This document shows, in pieces, positions 7,454 to 15,615 of a stretch of DNA of 21,106 nt. The notes below the pieces were generated by a model. It saw only the letters and a list, made by a program, of their open reading frames with translations. It searched no databases and was not told the origin of the DNA. Location: the NCBI GenBank assembly GCA_050744245.1, contig JBOGGX010000110.1:1-21106 (forward strand), written 5' to 3'. The translations under genes and the position numbers were made by a program. Origin of the DNA: JBOGGX01 sp050744245 (GTDB lineage: Bacteria; Actinomycetota; Acidimicrobiia; Acidimicrobiales; JBOGGX01). Every line of letters begins with the position of its first letter. The stretch's first letter is position 1.

Positions 7454-8061
7454 CCACCACCGTCGTGTTGGCTCAGGTCGGCCTCACGCCGCTCACCTGG
7501 GCCATGATCGGTCTGATCTTCGCCCTGTGGGCCAACGGAGCCAACCTTCTCGGCTGGTTCCCGTCCGGGGACGGCACCGCCACCGCCAACACGGGGAAGA
7601 CCATTGCCGTGGCGGGCAGCTTCGCCGGCGCCATCACCCTGCTGTTCCAGGCCTTCTGGTTCGTCACCGGCGCGCCGCTCGGCGAGGAAGCCGCCACGCC
7701 TCAGCTCGTGTTCAGCGCCATCGCCGGCATGTACGGCTTGTTGTGGCTGGGCGCCGGGTTCGCCCAACTCCGTGACTGGGACCTCCGTCCCATCGGCCAG
7801 CTCGCCGTGCTGTGCTTCATCCTCCAGGTCTTCATGATCATCGTCATCGCGGGCACGTTCCGGCCCTGGAACTCTGACCTCCTCGGCATCTGCATCGCGC
7901 TGGCCCTCTACCTCCCCGTGCTCGCAGGCTTCTTTCTCGTCACCCACGGCCGCACCAACCCCAAGTGGGTCGGGTGGTCGTGCATGGCTGCCGCCGCCGG
8001 ATCGTTCTGGCTGGCGTTCGCCGCCACCGGCATCGCGCCGTTCCTGCAGCTTCCCGACTGA
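7450..8061 (+). CDS. AmiS/UreI-like six-helix membrane channel (probable small-amide transporter)
   Basis: A 203-aa integral membrane protein with six predicted helices at about 14-37, 50-73, 86-107, 114-136, 143-165 and 173-193. Size, helix count and the Tyr/Trp-containing third helix leading into a short Asp-Trp-Asp-Leu-Arg loop before a Gly resemble AmiS/UreI proton-gated urea and short-chain amide channels. The ATG overlaps the PxpA stop (ATGA) and has GGGAGGA at 7438-7444, so it is the last gene of the operon. A longer reading frame running in from 6619 is an artefact of the GC-rich sequence and not part of the protein. Uptake of an amide or lactam for the upstream enzymes fits, but the family call is by pattern and length; another small permease family is possible. 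Confidence 0.6.
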   Translation: MTTTVVLAQVGLTPLTWAMIGLIFALWANGANLLGWFPSGDGTATANTGKTIAVAGSFAGAITLLFQAFWFVTGAPLGEEAATPQLVFSAIAGMYGLLWLGAGFAQLRDWDLRPIGQLAVLCFILQVFMIIVIAGTFRPWNSDLLGICIALALYLPVLAGFFLVTHGRTNPKWVGWSCMAAAAGSFWLAFAATGIAPFLQLPD

Positions 8062-8087
8062 CGCCTTGCCGGCGCCGGGCGGGCGGG

Positions 8088-8825
8088 TCAGGCGAACTCG
8101 ATCGACTTCTTCGAGAACTGCCGGATGTGCGCCTCGAACGCGTCCTCGTCGGACGCGCCCGTCACGACGATCCGGCCCCGGCTGGTGAGGCCGCCTCGGG
8201 ACCGGACGTCGATCGAGCCCAGCACGGCCCGCGCCTCATAGAACGCATCCTGGTAGGTCGGGGGCGTGGCGTCGTCGTCCAGGATCATCACCTGCTCGCC
8301 CAGCTGCAGGAAGTCGAGCTTCGTGCCCGGCTCGGCGTTCTTGAGCACGTACTCGTTGAGCCGCCGGACGAAGTCCCAGTCGATCTGGTCGACGGTGAAC
8401 GTCGCCCCGGCGCCGTACTTGATGCGCTCGATCTCGCCGAGGAACGCCTGGTACGCCCGGCCGGCGACGCCGTCGGCGTACCGGATCCACTCGTCGAACC
8501 ATTCGAGCCAGGTGGCCTCGGCCTCGTCGGAACGAGCCTCGAAGGCCTCGACCAGGTTGCTGTGATGGGGTTCCGGCCACTTGACGTCGACGACCGAACC
8601 CATCGACCCGTACATCTCCCAGAGGGCGGCCGGCTCGTCCTGGCGCCGGTGGTACGAGTCGAGGAGCCGGATCGCGCCCCTCACCTCACCGTCGCCGTGC
8701 GCGTCGGCGTAGGTCAGCACCAGCGGCCCCCAGGTGGTGTCGGCCAACGCCGTCGACACGTCCTCGGGCGGGTACGCGTCCCCCTTGATCCATTCGCGCG
8801 TGGCGTCGTCCAGGCCCTCAAGCAC
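8088..8825 (-). CDS. Conserved-looking protein of unknown function, 245 aa
   Basis: I do not recognise this family. The reading frame is soundly coding: the GTG start at 8825 has GGGGAGGAAG just upstream and codon use matches its neighbours. The protein is acidic, soluble and apparently mostly helical, with many Trp and aromatic residues (for example WLEWFDEWIRYADG). There is no signal peptide, membrane span, Cys cluster or obvious nucleotide motif. The last ~40 residues (GLTSRGRIVVTGASDEDAF) look like a separate beta-alpha unit. It lies on the same strand as the ferritin-like gene remnant at 9181-9891, 355 bp downstream of it, and converges with the channel gene, 26 bp between stops. No function is proposed. 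Confidence 0.75.
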   Translation of the reverse strand: MLEGLDDATREWIKGDAYPPEDVSTALADTTWGPLVLTYADAHGDGEVRGAIRLLDSYHRRQDEPAALWEMYGSMGSVVDVKWPEPHHSNLVEAFEARSDEAEATWLEWFDEWIRYADGVAGRAYQAFLGEIERIKYGAGATFTVDQIDWDFVRRLNEYVLKNAEPGTKLDFLQLGEQVMILDDDATPPTYQDAFYEARAVLGSIDVRSRGGLTSRGRIVVTGASDEDAFEAHIRQFSKKSIEFA

Positions 8826-9180
8826 GAGCTTCCTCCCCGTCGGTCCGCTGCTGCTGGCGACGCTAGGAGCGGCGTTCGTCGTCGGCCCGCCCCTGCGGCC
8901 GTACGTGGGGGCAGCACGGCCTGCCCCCGAGGGAAGCGGTTTGGCCGTGTTCTCGGCGTGTTCACCGTTGGTTTTCCCCCCACGTGGATCGGATCTGACA
9001 GCCTGTTACCCAAATCTGACTCGCACCCGCAGGCGACGTCGTTCCGGGGGGACAGCGATGCGTGACCTTCGACATGCGCGCGGACCACGCCACGCACCGG
9101 CACCGGGCTGGGCCCGATGAGCGGTCCCGCTCGTCGCGGTTGGCGCCGCCGCCTGGTTGCGCCGGTGATCGCACGGGTGT
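8826..9180. other. Gene-poor stretch between the unknown protein and the ferritin-like gene remnant
   Basis: No reading frame here looks like protein in any of the six frames. The frame continuing from the ferritin-like gene on the minus strand stays open, but its translation is Arg/Pro-rich and featureless. The part around 8940-9060 is lower in GC than the coding regions, as expected for a promoter region, and could drive the 8088-8825 gene on the minus strand. I could not pick out a convincing -35/-10 pair, hairpin or operator. It may also hold the degraded 3' part of the ferritin-like gene. Confidence 0.4.
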
Positions 9181-9891
9181 CGCTCGCGGTACCGCTAGGA
9201 GAGCCCTGGGCGCCCTCGCCCTGCTCGACGATCCGTGTGATCACGGCCCGGGCGGCGTCGAGCCCGGTGATCGCGACGAGATCGGGCCAGCCGAACCACT
9301 CCGAGGTGGCCTGGGCCCCCGGGGGGCCGATGAACAGCATGTCCTCGCCGAGGTGCGTGGACAGGTTCTCGAGGCCGGCCTCGATCGACCGGTACAGGTG
9401 GCTGACGGTGGCGAACTCCTGACCCCACGGGATGATGTCGTGCTTCGACATGATCGGCAGGGCGGGACCCGTCGGGACGAAGCCCTCGGCGTCCTCCAGC
9501 TCCATGCCTTCGGGCCGTTCGAGGAAGAGGAAGTGGCGCAGCGCCCGCTCGCCAAAGCCGACCGCGCCACCTGCACCCCGGCCGGGTAGCCCCTGGCCTG
9601 GTGGGGCAGATGCGTTCGGCTCACGTACGGCGCCGATCCCACCGCGGTGAGCAGGTTGAGCCCCGGGGCCCAGTGGAGCATCTCTTCGGCCGCCACCTTC
9701 AGGATCCTCGATCGCCACCGCTCGACGGTCTCCATGTGGCCGGCGTCGAGCGTTGCGTCCGGCTCGCGCTTCAGGCTGAAGGCGGCGTACAGGTACTCGC
9801 ACATCAGGCCGTGTTCGAGCTCCGCCGCCTGGCACAGGAGGTAGGTCAGCTCCTTGCGGTTCTCGATGACGATCTCGGGCTCGGCAGTCAT
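9181..9891 (-). pseudogene. Ferritin-like domain protein (VioB/iminophenyl-pyruvate dimer synthase-type), frameshifted
   Basis: Read from ATG 9891, the first ~109 residues form the start of a ferritin-like fold: ELEHGLMCEYLYAAFSLK (Glu24, Glu26, His27) and an EEMLHW motif (Glu69, Glu70, His73), followed by LNLLTAVGSAP. Such proteins are metal-binding helical bundles; in the named enzymes the domain belongs to indole-derived pigment pathways. Around 9562-9570 the frame breaks: the original frame stops at 9241, while the next frame over resumes with RHFLFLERPEGMELEDAEGF and runs through a TGLDAARAVITRIVEQGEG segment. Adding one base in GTGGCGCGGTC joins the two parts. Similarity fades after about 9200, so the 3' end given is approximate and a second lesion is likely. 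The start lacks a clear Shine-Dalgarno. The gene diverges from the Lhr helicase gene. Confidence 0.75.
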
Positions 9892-10020
9892 GGACGCCGA
9901 CCGTAGATGGTCGCGGCCGGTACATCCCGATTGCCACAGAACGAGACACCGGGAGCCGACAGGTCGCTGCCGCGCGGCCGAAGCCGTTGCAAATTGAGGG
10001 TTTGAGCCTTGCTCGCCGGG

Positions 10021-10034
10021 CAAACACGTGTTCG
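10021..10034. promoter_or_regulatory. LexA-binding SOS box upstream of the Lhr helicase gene
   Basis: CAAACACGTGTTCG differs by one base from the core CGAAC-N4-GTTCG of the actinobacterial SOS box. Its central AACACGTGTT is a perfect 10-bp palindrome, and six of seven base pairs of the 14-mer are symmetric. It ends 36 bp before the helicase GTG, a position suited to repression by LexA. The divergent ferritin-like gene starts 129 bp away on the other side and could in principle share it. No binding has been tested; the call is from sequence match and the DNA-repair role of the adjacent gene. Confidence 0.7.
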
Positions 10035-10069
10035 TACGGAAGACTACATCGATGTGATGTACTGGTGGC

Positions 10070-13000
10070 GTGAGTGAGGCAGCTTCGACCGTTACCTCCG
10101 ACGACCCGTCTGGGGTCATGGAGGGCTTCCATCCGGCGGTGCGGGCGTGGTTCGAGCGGCGGTTCCCCGAAGGTCCGACCGAGGCCCAGGCCGGGGGTTG
10201 GCCTGCGATCGTCGCGGGCCAGCACACGCTGGTGTGCGCACCGACCGGGTCGGGCAAGACGCTGGCCGGGTTCCTGGCCGCCATCGACGGCCTCTACCGC
10301 GCCCACCAGGCGGGCGCCGACATCGAACACGCGACGCGGGTGGTCTACCTGAGCCCGCTCAAGGCGCTCGCGGTCGACGTCCACACCAACCTCGAGGAAC
10401 CCCTGGCCGAGATCGCCGAGGTGGCCAGGGAGCTCGGCTACCAGCCGGCGCCGATCACGGTCGCCGTCCGCACGGGCGACTCGTCGTCGTCCGAGCGCCA
10501 GATGATGATCCGCCGACCGCCGAACCTCCTGGTCACGACGCCGGAGTCGCTGTACCTGTACCTGACCGCGGAACGCTCCCGGGCCACGCTCACGACGGTG
10601 GAGACGGTGATTGTCGACGAGATCCACGCCCTGGCGCGCGACAAGCGGGGATCGCATCTCACCATCTCGCTGGAGCGGCTCCAGGCCGTCACCGAGCGCC
10701 CACCGGTGCGCATCGGGCTGTCGGCCACGGTGAAGCCGGTCGAGACCGCGGCCCGGCTGCTGGTCGGGGCGGCCGGGCGACTCCCGACCGTCGTCGACAG
10801 CGGTCATCGACGCCGCCTCGAGCTGTCGCTCGAGCTTCCCGACGGCGAGCTCGAGGCCGCCCTCTCGGGCGACCAGTTCAACGAGATCGTCGACCGCATC
10901 GCGGCCCACGTGGCCAACCATCGCACCACCCTGGTGTTCGTCAACACCAGGAAGCTGTCCGAGCGGGTGGCGCACCAGCTCGGCGAGCGGCTGGGCCAGG
11001 ACCAGGTGGCCGCCCACCACGGGTCGCTGTCGAGGGAGCGCCGCCAGCGGGTCGAGCATCGCCTGCGGGCCGGCGACCTCAGGGCGCTGGTGGCCACCGC
11101 ATCGCTCGAGCTCGGCATCGACGTCGGTCCGGTCGAGCTGGTCGCCCAGATCGGCTCGCCCCACAGCATCGCCACCTTCCTCCAGCGGGTGGGCCGGGCC
11201 AATCATCACCGCAGCGGCGTGCCGCGGGGCGTCATGTACCCGACGACCCGCGACGAGCTGGTCGAGTGCGCGGCGCTGCTGGCGGCGGTGGGGCGGGGAC
11301 GGCTCGACGCCCTGCACCCGCCCGAGCAGCCGCTCGACATCCTGGCCCAGCAGATCGTCGCCGAGGCCGCGGCCAGGGGCGACGACGGCATCGCCGAGGA
11401 CGAGCTGTTCGAGCTGATCACGAGGGCCTGGCCCTACCGGCAGCTCGGCCGGGCCGAGTTCGACGAGGTCGTCGACCTGGTCTCGGTCGGGATCGAGACC
11501 GGCCGCGGCCGGCGCATGGCCTATCTCCACCGCGACCGCGTCAACGGCCGGCTGCGGGGCCGGCGGGGGGCCCGCCTGGCCTCCCTCACCTCGGGGGGTG
11601 CCATACCCGAGACCGGCGACTACCGGGTGCTGATGGAGCCGGGCGACGTGTTCGTCGGCACCGTCAACGAGGACTTCGCCATCGAGTCCTACCAGGGCGA
11701 CGTCTTTCTCCTGGGCACCCATCCGTGGCAGATCGTGCAGGTGACGAACGGGGTGATGCGGGTTCGGGACGCCACCGGCAAGCACCCGACGATCCCGTTC
11801 TGGCTGGGCGAGGCGCCGGGCCGCACCGACGAGCTGTCCGACGAGGTGTCGTGGCTGCGGCGAGCGGTCGGCGAACGGCTCGACGCGGGCGGCCGCGAGG
11901 CCGCCATCGCCTCGGTGCAGGAGGTGTCGGGCGTCGACATCGTCGCCGCGGCCCTCGTCGTCGACTACCTGCGGGCCGGCCGGACCGGGCTCGGCGGGGT
12001 CCTCCCGACCAGCGACGACATCGTGTTCGAGCGGTTCTTCGACGACACCGGCGGCATGCAGCTCATCGTGCACGCCCCGCTGGGGGCCAGGATCAACCGG
12101 GCGCTCGGCCTCGGGCTGCGCAAGAAGTTCTGCGTCACGTTCGACTTCGAGCTCCAGGCCGCGGCCAGCAACGATGCGGTGCTGCTGTCGCTCGGCCCCC
12201 AGCACTCGTTCCCCCTCGAGGACGTCCCTGCGTTCCTCCGCTCGCACAACGTGGAGTCCGCCGTGTCCCAGGCCGTGCTCCGCAGCCCGATGTTCATCGC
12301 TCGCTGGCGTTGGAACCTCAACCGCTCGCTCGCGGTCCTGCGCCGCCGGGGCGGTCGGATCAACCCGTTCAACATCCAGCGCATGGAGGCGGCCGACCTG
12401 ATGGCCGCGGTGTTCCCATCGCTCGCCGCCTGCCAGGACAACGCCCCGGCCGGTCCGATCGAGATCCCCGACCATCCACTGGTGCGGGAGACGCTCGGCG
12501 ACTGCCTCAACGAGGCCATGGACATCGAGGGGCTCAAGGCGCTGGTGCGCCGGTTCGAGGAGGGAACGGTCCGGCTGCACTTCGTCGACACCGTCGAGCC
12601 CAGCGTGCTCGCACACGAGATCCTCAACGGGGCGCCGTTCACCTACCTCGACGACGACGCCGAGATCGGCGAGCGGCGGTCACGGGCGGTGCCGCTGCGC
12701 CGGGGTCTTCCCGTCGAGGCCCGCGAGCTCGGCCGCCTCGATCCCGACGCCATCGAGCGGGTCCGGGCCGAGGCTGCGCCCGAGGTGCGCGACCCGGACG
12801 AGCTCCACGACGTCCTCCTGTCGCTGGTCGTGACCCGCCCACGGCCCGACTGGGTTTCGGAGTTCGCGGCGCTGACCGGGGCGGGCCGGGCCTTCGAGGT
12901 GCATGGCGTCGAGGGGGTCGGCCTCCTGTGGTCGGCCACCGAGCGTCGGGCCGAGGTCGAAGCGCTCTTCCCCGCCCCCCGGTTCGTGCCCGACCACCCC

Positions 13001-14233
13001 CTGCCGCCGGGCCTGCCCCCGGTGCTCGACGCGACCGGGGCCGACGAGGCCGCGGTGGCGGTGGTTCGGGGTCATCTCGACGTGAACGGTCCGGTCACGG
13101 GCGACGACCTGGCCGCGGCCACCGGCCTGTCGCCCTCGGCGATCACGATCGCGCTGGAGACGCTGCGGGGCCGCGGGTTCGCGGTAAGCGGACGGTTCGA
13201 GCCGGATCGGGGAGAGCAGTGGTGCGCCCGCCGGCTCCTGGCCCGCATCCACGGCTACACCCGGGAGCGCAGGCGGGCCGAGGTCCGGCCCGTCAGCCAG
13301 GAGGAGTGGGAGGGGTTCCTCCAGTCGTGGTGGCACGCAACGCCCGCCACCCGGCGCCACGGCCGGGCCGGGCTGGCCGAGGTCATCGAACAGCTGCAGG
13401 GCTTCGAGTGGCCGGCGGGGGAGTGGGAGCGGGTCTTCGCCGAACGGGTCGAGTCGTACCGGCCGGAGTGGCTCGACGACCTGTGCCTGTCGGGCGAGGT
13501 TGCGTGGGGCCGGCTGTCGGTGCTGGAGCCGGCCCTCGACGTCGACGATCCGGGTGCGGGTCAACCCCGCCGCTCGGGCAAGACGCCGTCGCGGCGCACG
13601 CCGATCACGTTCATGCTCAGGCAGGATCTGCCCTGGCTCCTCCGGGCCCACCGCGGGGCGGTGGCCCCGGCCGAACCGACCGCCGGTGTCGGGCGGGAGG
13701 TGCTCGACACGTTGCGGGGCCAGGGGGCGCTGTTCCACGCCGACCTCCAGGCCTCGACCAAGCGGCTCCCGACCGAGATCGAAGAGGGCCTGTGGGATGG
13801 CGTCGCGCGGGGGTTGATCACCGCCGACGGCTTCAACGCGGTGCGGTCGCTGCTCAACGCCCGCACCCGGTTCGTCCGGCGCCAGCGCCCGCCGCGCCCG
13901 CCGCTCCGTCCGGGCTCGCGGGGCCGGCGCGGCACGTGGCGCCAGGGCGTCGAGGGGCGGTGGACGCTGCTGCCGGCGGCCGGGCCGATCGACGACATCG
14001 AGGAGTTGGCCGAGATGGCCGCCTGGCAGCTGCTGGCCCGCTGGGGCGTGGTGTTCCGCGCCGTCTACCTCAAGGAGCGCATCGCCGTGCCCTGGCGGGA
14101 GGTGCTCTGGGCCCTGCGGCGGCTCGAGGCGCGCGGGTTGATCCGGGGCGGCCACTTCGTCACCGGGGTGACGGGGGAGCAGTTCGCCGCCGAGGCGACC
14201 GTTCCCCTGTTGCGGGTGCGTCGCGCCGGCTGA
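10070..14233 (+). CDS. lhr: Lhr family ATP-dependent DNA helicase
   Basis: A superfamily 2 3'-5' translocase that unwinds DNA or RNA:DNA hybrids in DNA repair. The 1387-aa protein carries the helicase motifs in order: Walker A APTGSGKT (57-64), motif Ia region LSPLKALAVD, DEIH (183-186), SAT (218-220), a FVNTRKLSERV block and motif VI QRVGRANHHR (372-381). The winged-helix and Lhr-specific beta-barrel domains follow to about residue 850, then the long C-terminal region of full-length bacterial Lhr. Length is a little under the ~1500 aa of mycobacterial Lhr. The start is a GTG without a strong Shine-Dalgarno (GGTGG at 10064-10068); ATG at codon 17 (10118) is an alternative. Mycobacterial lhr is induced by DNA damage, which agrees with the SOS box just upstream. 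The very long open frames overlapping it on both strands are codon-bias shadows. Confidence 0.96.
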   Translation: MSEAASTVTSDDPSGVMEGFHPAVRAWFERRFPEGPTEAQAGGWPAIVAGQHTLVCAPTGSGKTLAGFLAAIDGLYRAHQAGADIEHATRVVYLSPLKALAVDVHTNLEEPLAEIAEVARELGYQPAPITVAVRTGDSSSSERQMMIRRPPNLLVTTPESLYLYLTAERSRATLTTVETVIVDEIHALARDKRGSHLTISLERLQAVTERPPVRIGLSATVKPVETAARLLVGAAGRLPTVVDSGHRRRLELSLELPDGELEAALSGDQFNEIVDRIAAHVANHRTTLVFVNTRKLSERVAHQLGERLGQDQVAAHHGSLSRERRQRVEHRLRAGDLRALVATASLELGIDVGPVELVAQIGSPHSIATFLQRVGRANHHRSGVPRGVMYPTTRDELVECAALLAAVGRGRLDALHPPEQPLDILAQQIVAEAAARGDDGIAEDELFELITRAWPYRQLGRAEFDEVVDLVSVGIETGRGRRMAYLHRDRVNGRLRGRRGARLASLTSGGAIPETGDYRVLMEPGDVFVGTVNEDFAIESYQGDVFLLGTHPWQIVQVTNGVMRVRDATGKHPTIPFWLGEAPGRTDELSDEVSWLRRAVGERLDAGGREAAIASVQEVSGVDIVAAALVVDYLRAGRTGLGGVLPTSDDIVFERFFDDTGGMQLIVHAPLGARINRALGLGLRKKFCVTFDFELQAAASNDAVLLSLGPQHSFPLEDVPAFLRSHNVESAVSQAVLRSPMFIARWRWNLNRSLAVLRRRGGRINPFNIQRMEAADLMAAVFPSLAACQDNAPAGPIEIPDHPLVRETLGDCLNEAMDIEGLKALVRRFEEGTVRLHFVDTVEPSVLAHEILNGAPFTYLDDDAEIGERRSRAVPLRRGLPVEARELGRLDPDAIERVRAEAAPEVRDPDELHDVLLSLVVTRPRPDWVSEFAALTGAGRAFEVHGVEGVGLLWSATERRAEVEALFPAPRFVPDHPLPPGLPPVLDATGADEAAVAVVRGHLDVNGPVTGDDLAAATGLSPSAITIALETLRGRGFAVSGRFEPDRGEQWCARRLLARIHGYTRERRRAEVRPVSQEEWEGFLQSWWHATPATRRHGRAGLAEVIEQLQGFEWPAGEWERVFAERVESYRPEWLDDLCLSGEVAWGRLSVLEPALDVDDPGAGQPRRSGKTPSRRTPITFMLRQDLPWLLRAHRGAVAPAEPTAGVGREVLDTLRGQGALFHADLQASTKRLPTEIEEGLWDGVARGLITADGFNAVRSLLNARTRFVRRQRPPRPPLRPGSRGRRGTWRQGVEGRWTLLPAAGPIDDIEELAEMAAWQLLARWGVVFRAVYLKERIAVPWREVLWALRRLEARGLIRGGHFVTGVTGEQFAAEATVPLLRVRRAG

Positions 14234-14281
14234 GCTCCCGTTTCGACCGAGGCGTGCCGGTTCTCAGCGTCTTCATCGGGT

Positions 14282-14308
14282 CCTCGGAGCCGAGCCGGAG
14301 GCTCGAGG
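14282..14308 (+). other. Hairpin overlapping the ribosome-binding site of the STAS-domain gene
   Basis: CCTCGGAGCC (14282-14291) and GGCTCGAGG (14300-14308) can pair as nine base pairs with a single bulged G and an 8-nt loop. The 3' arm takes in the end of the GGAGG ribosome-binding site (14297-14301) and the first base of the GTG start. It could hinder translation of the STAS gene, or mark the 3' end of the helicase transcript 49 bp after its stop codon. In DNA this GC-rich, a hairpin of this size can occur by chance. Confidence 0.3.
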
Positions 14309-14688
14309 TGCACGCTCGGCCCATGTCGGCCCTACCGATCCGACCAAGCGCGTCACCGGACGACCACGGCGCTCCGACCGACGACGGGCTCACGATCACC
14401 GTGTGGCATCGGCACCATCTGCTCGAGGTCCGCCTCGACGGCGAGCTCGACGTCGCCACCGCCGCCCGTTTCTCCGAAGCCCTGGGCTGGGTGGTGCGTC
14501 GCCGCGGCGATAGCCCGGTGGTGGTCGACCTGACCAGGGTCCGGTTCATCGACCTGGCCGGCCATCGGGCGCTGGTCGCGGCCTCGGCCCGCCCCGACGG
14601 CACCCGCGACCCCCGGATCCTCTGGGTCCTCGGGCCGGCGGTCACCCGGCTCGAGCGGGTTCTGGCCGAGATCGCCCGCACCGGGTGA
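14308..14688 (+). CDS. STAS-domain protein (anti-sigma factor antagonist-like)
   Basis: A small cytoplasmic protein of the SpoIIAA/RsbV fold. After a disordered ~25-residue N-terminus come the strand pairs LTITVWH and LLEVRLDGELDVATAARFSEAL, then VVVDLTRVRFIDLAG, matching the STAS core. Where canonical antagonists have D-S-S-G with the phosphorylated serine, this one has DLAG (82-85), so control by a serine kinase is probably lost. I prefer GTG 14308, since GGAGG (14297-14301) is six bases upstream; ATG 14323 would be 121 aa with a poorly spaced site. It stands 74 bp after the helicase gene with no kinase or sigma factor gene beside it, so its partner is unknown. Confidence 0.75.
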   Translation: MHARPMSALPIRPSASPDDHGAPTDDGLTITVWHRHHLLEVRLDGELDVATAARFSEALGWVVRRRGDSPVVVDLTRVRFIDLAGHRALVAASARPDGTRDPRILWVLGPAVTRLERVLAEIARTG

Positions 14689-14769
14689 ACCCTGGGCCAC
14701 CCCGGGCCGGGCCGGCACGACCCGGTAGCGGCCCGAGACGTCAGGACGTGCCGATAGCGTCGATCGGCG

Positions 14770-15615
14770 ATGCCGGACCGACTCGACCTCGACGCCTACC
14801 TCGCCCGGATCGGGGTCGACGACCCGCCCGGGCCCGACCTCGACTCGCTCCGTTCCATCGTTGCCCACCACGCCACCGCGATCGCGTTCGAGAACCTCGA
14901 CCCGTTCTGCCGGGTGCCGGTGGGCCTCGACGTCGCGTCGCTCGAGGCGAAGCTGGTGCATGGCGGGCGAGGCGGGTGGTGCTTCGAGCAGAACCTGCTG
15001 CTCCGCCACGCGTTGGACGCCATCGGGTTCCGCATCACCGGGCTGGCCGCCCGGGTCATGTGGCTGCGGCCGCCCGACAGCGAGCAACCGCTGCCGGCGC
15101 GGGGCCACATGCTGCTCAGGGTCGACCTCGACGAGGGGCCGCACCTGGTCGACGTCGGCTTCGGCGGGCTCACCCTCACCGGTGTGCTCCGCCTCGAAGC
15201 CGACCGCGAGCAGGACACCCCGCACGAGCCGTTCCGCATCGTTTGCGTCGGAGCCGACGACCTCGCCATGCAGGCCAGGCTGCGGGGGGACTGGGCGACG
15301 CTCTACCAGTTCAGCCTCCAGGCGCAGCTGCAGGCCGACTACGAGGTCACCAACTGGTACCTGTCGACCCACCCCGAGTCGCACTTCCTCCACGGCATCA
15401 TGGTCGCCCGCCCGGCCGAATCTGTCCGGTACGCGCTCCGCAACGACACGCTGACGACGCACCACCTCGGCGGCGAGTCGGAGCGGCGGGCCATCACCAC
15501 GATCGACGAGCTGCGGGACGTGCTCGGTGACATCTTCCTGCTGCGCGTGCCCGAGACCGGCCAGTTCGACGACGCCGTGGGCCGGCTGCTGACGCCGATC
15601 TCGTCGCCGCGCTGA
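14770..15615 (+). CDS. nat: Arylamine N-acetyltransferase
   Basis: Transfers an acyl group from acyl-CoA to arylamines, hydrazines or a related physiological acceptor by a ping-pong mechanism. The catalytic triad is complete: Cys71 in RGGWCFEQN, His113 in GHMLLRVD and Asp128 in VDVGFGG. The FENLDPF motif near residue 40 and length (281 aa) are typical. The ATG has no clear Shine-Dalgarno; GATAGCGT 16-9 bases upstream resembles a -10 element, so a very short leader is possible. The epoxide hydrolase gene follows after 98 bp on the same strand. The physiological substrate cannot be inferred. Confidence 0.93.
   Translation: MPDRLDLDAYLARIGVDDPPGPDLDSLRSIVAHHATAIAFENLDPFCRVPVGLDVASLEAKLVHGGRGGWCFEQNLLLRHALDAIGFRITGLAARVMWLRPPDSEQPLPARGHMLLRVDLDEGPHLVDVGFGGLTLTGVLRLEADREQDTPHEPFRIVCVGADDLAMQARLRGDWATLYQFSLQAQLQADYEVTNWYLSTHPESHFLHGIMVARPAESVRYALRNDTLTTHHLGGESERRAITTIDELRDVLGDIFLLRVPETGQFDDAVGRLLTPISSPR

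Noticed and set aside
6619..8061. 480-codon frame that would fuse extra sequence to the AmiS/UreI-like channel
   Set aside because: Upstream of 7450 it is an out-of-frame reading of the FAD subunit and PxpA genes; ATG 7450 with GGGAGGA starts the real gene.
8069..8078. CCGGCGCCGG palindrome between convergent genes
   Set aside because: It has no loop and no T-tract, and such GC palindromes are common at this base composition; not a convincing terminator.
8714..12616. 1300-codon open frame on the minus strand
   Set aside because: It is mostly the shadow of the Lhr helicase gene; only its part around 9200-9565 is real, as the second half of the frameshifted ferritin-like gene.
12680..14155. 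491-codon minus-strand frame opposite the helicase 3' part
   Set aside because: Composition is that of an antisense shadow in GC-rich DNA, with no motif and no ribosome-binding site.
10147..14688. 1513-codon open frame on the plus strand, suggesting a helicase-STAS fusion
   Set aside because: The part before 14308 is Arg/Pro/Gly-rich shadow of the helicase in another frame. Only the last 126 codons, with their own ribosome-binding site, are a gene.
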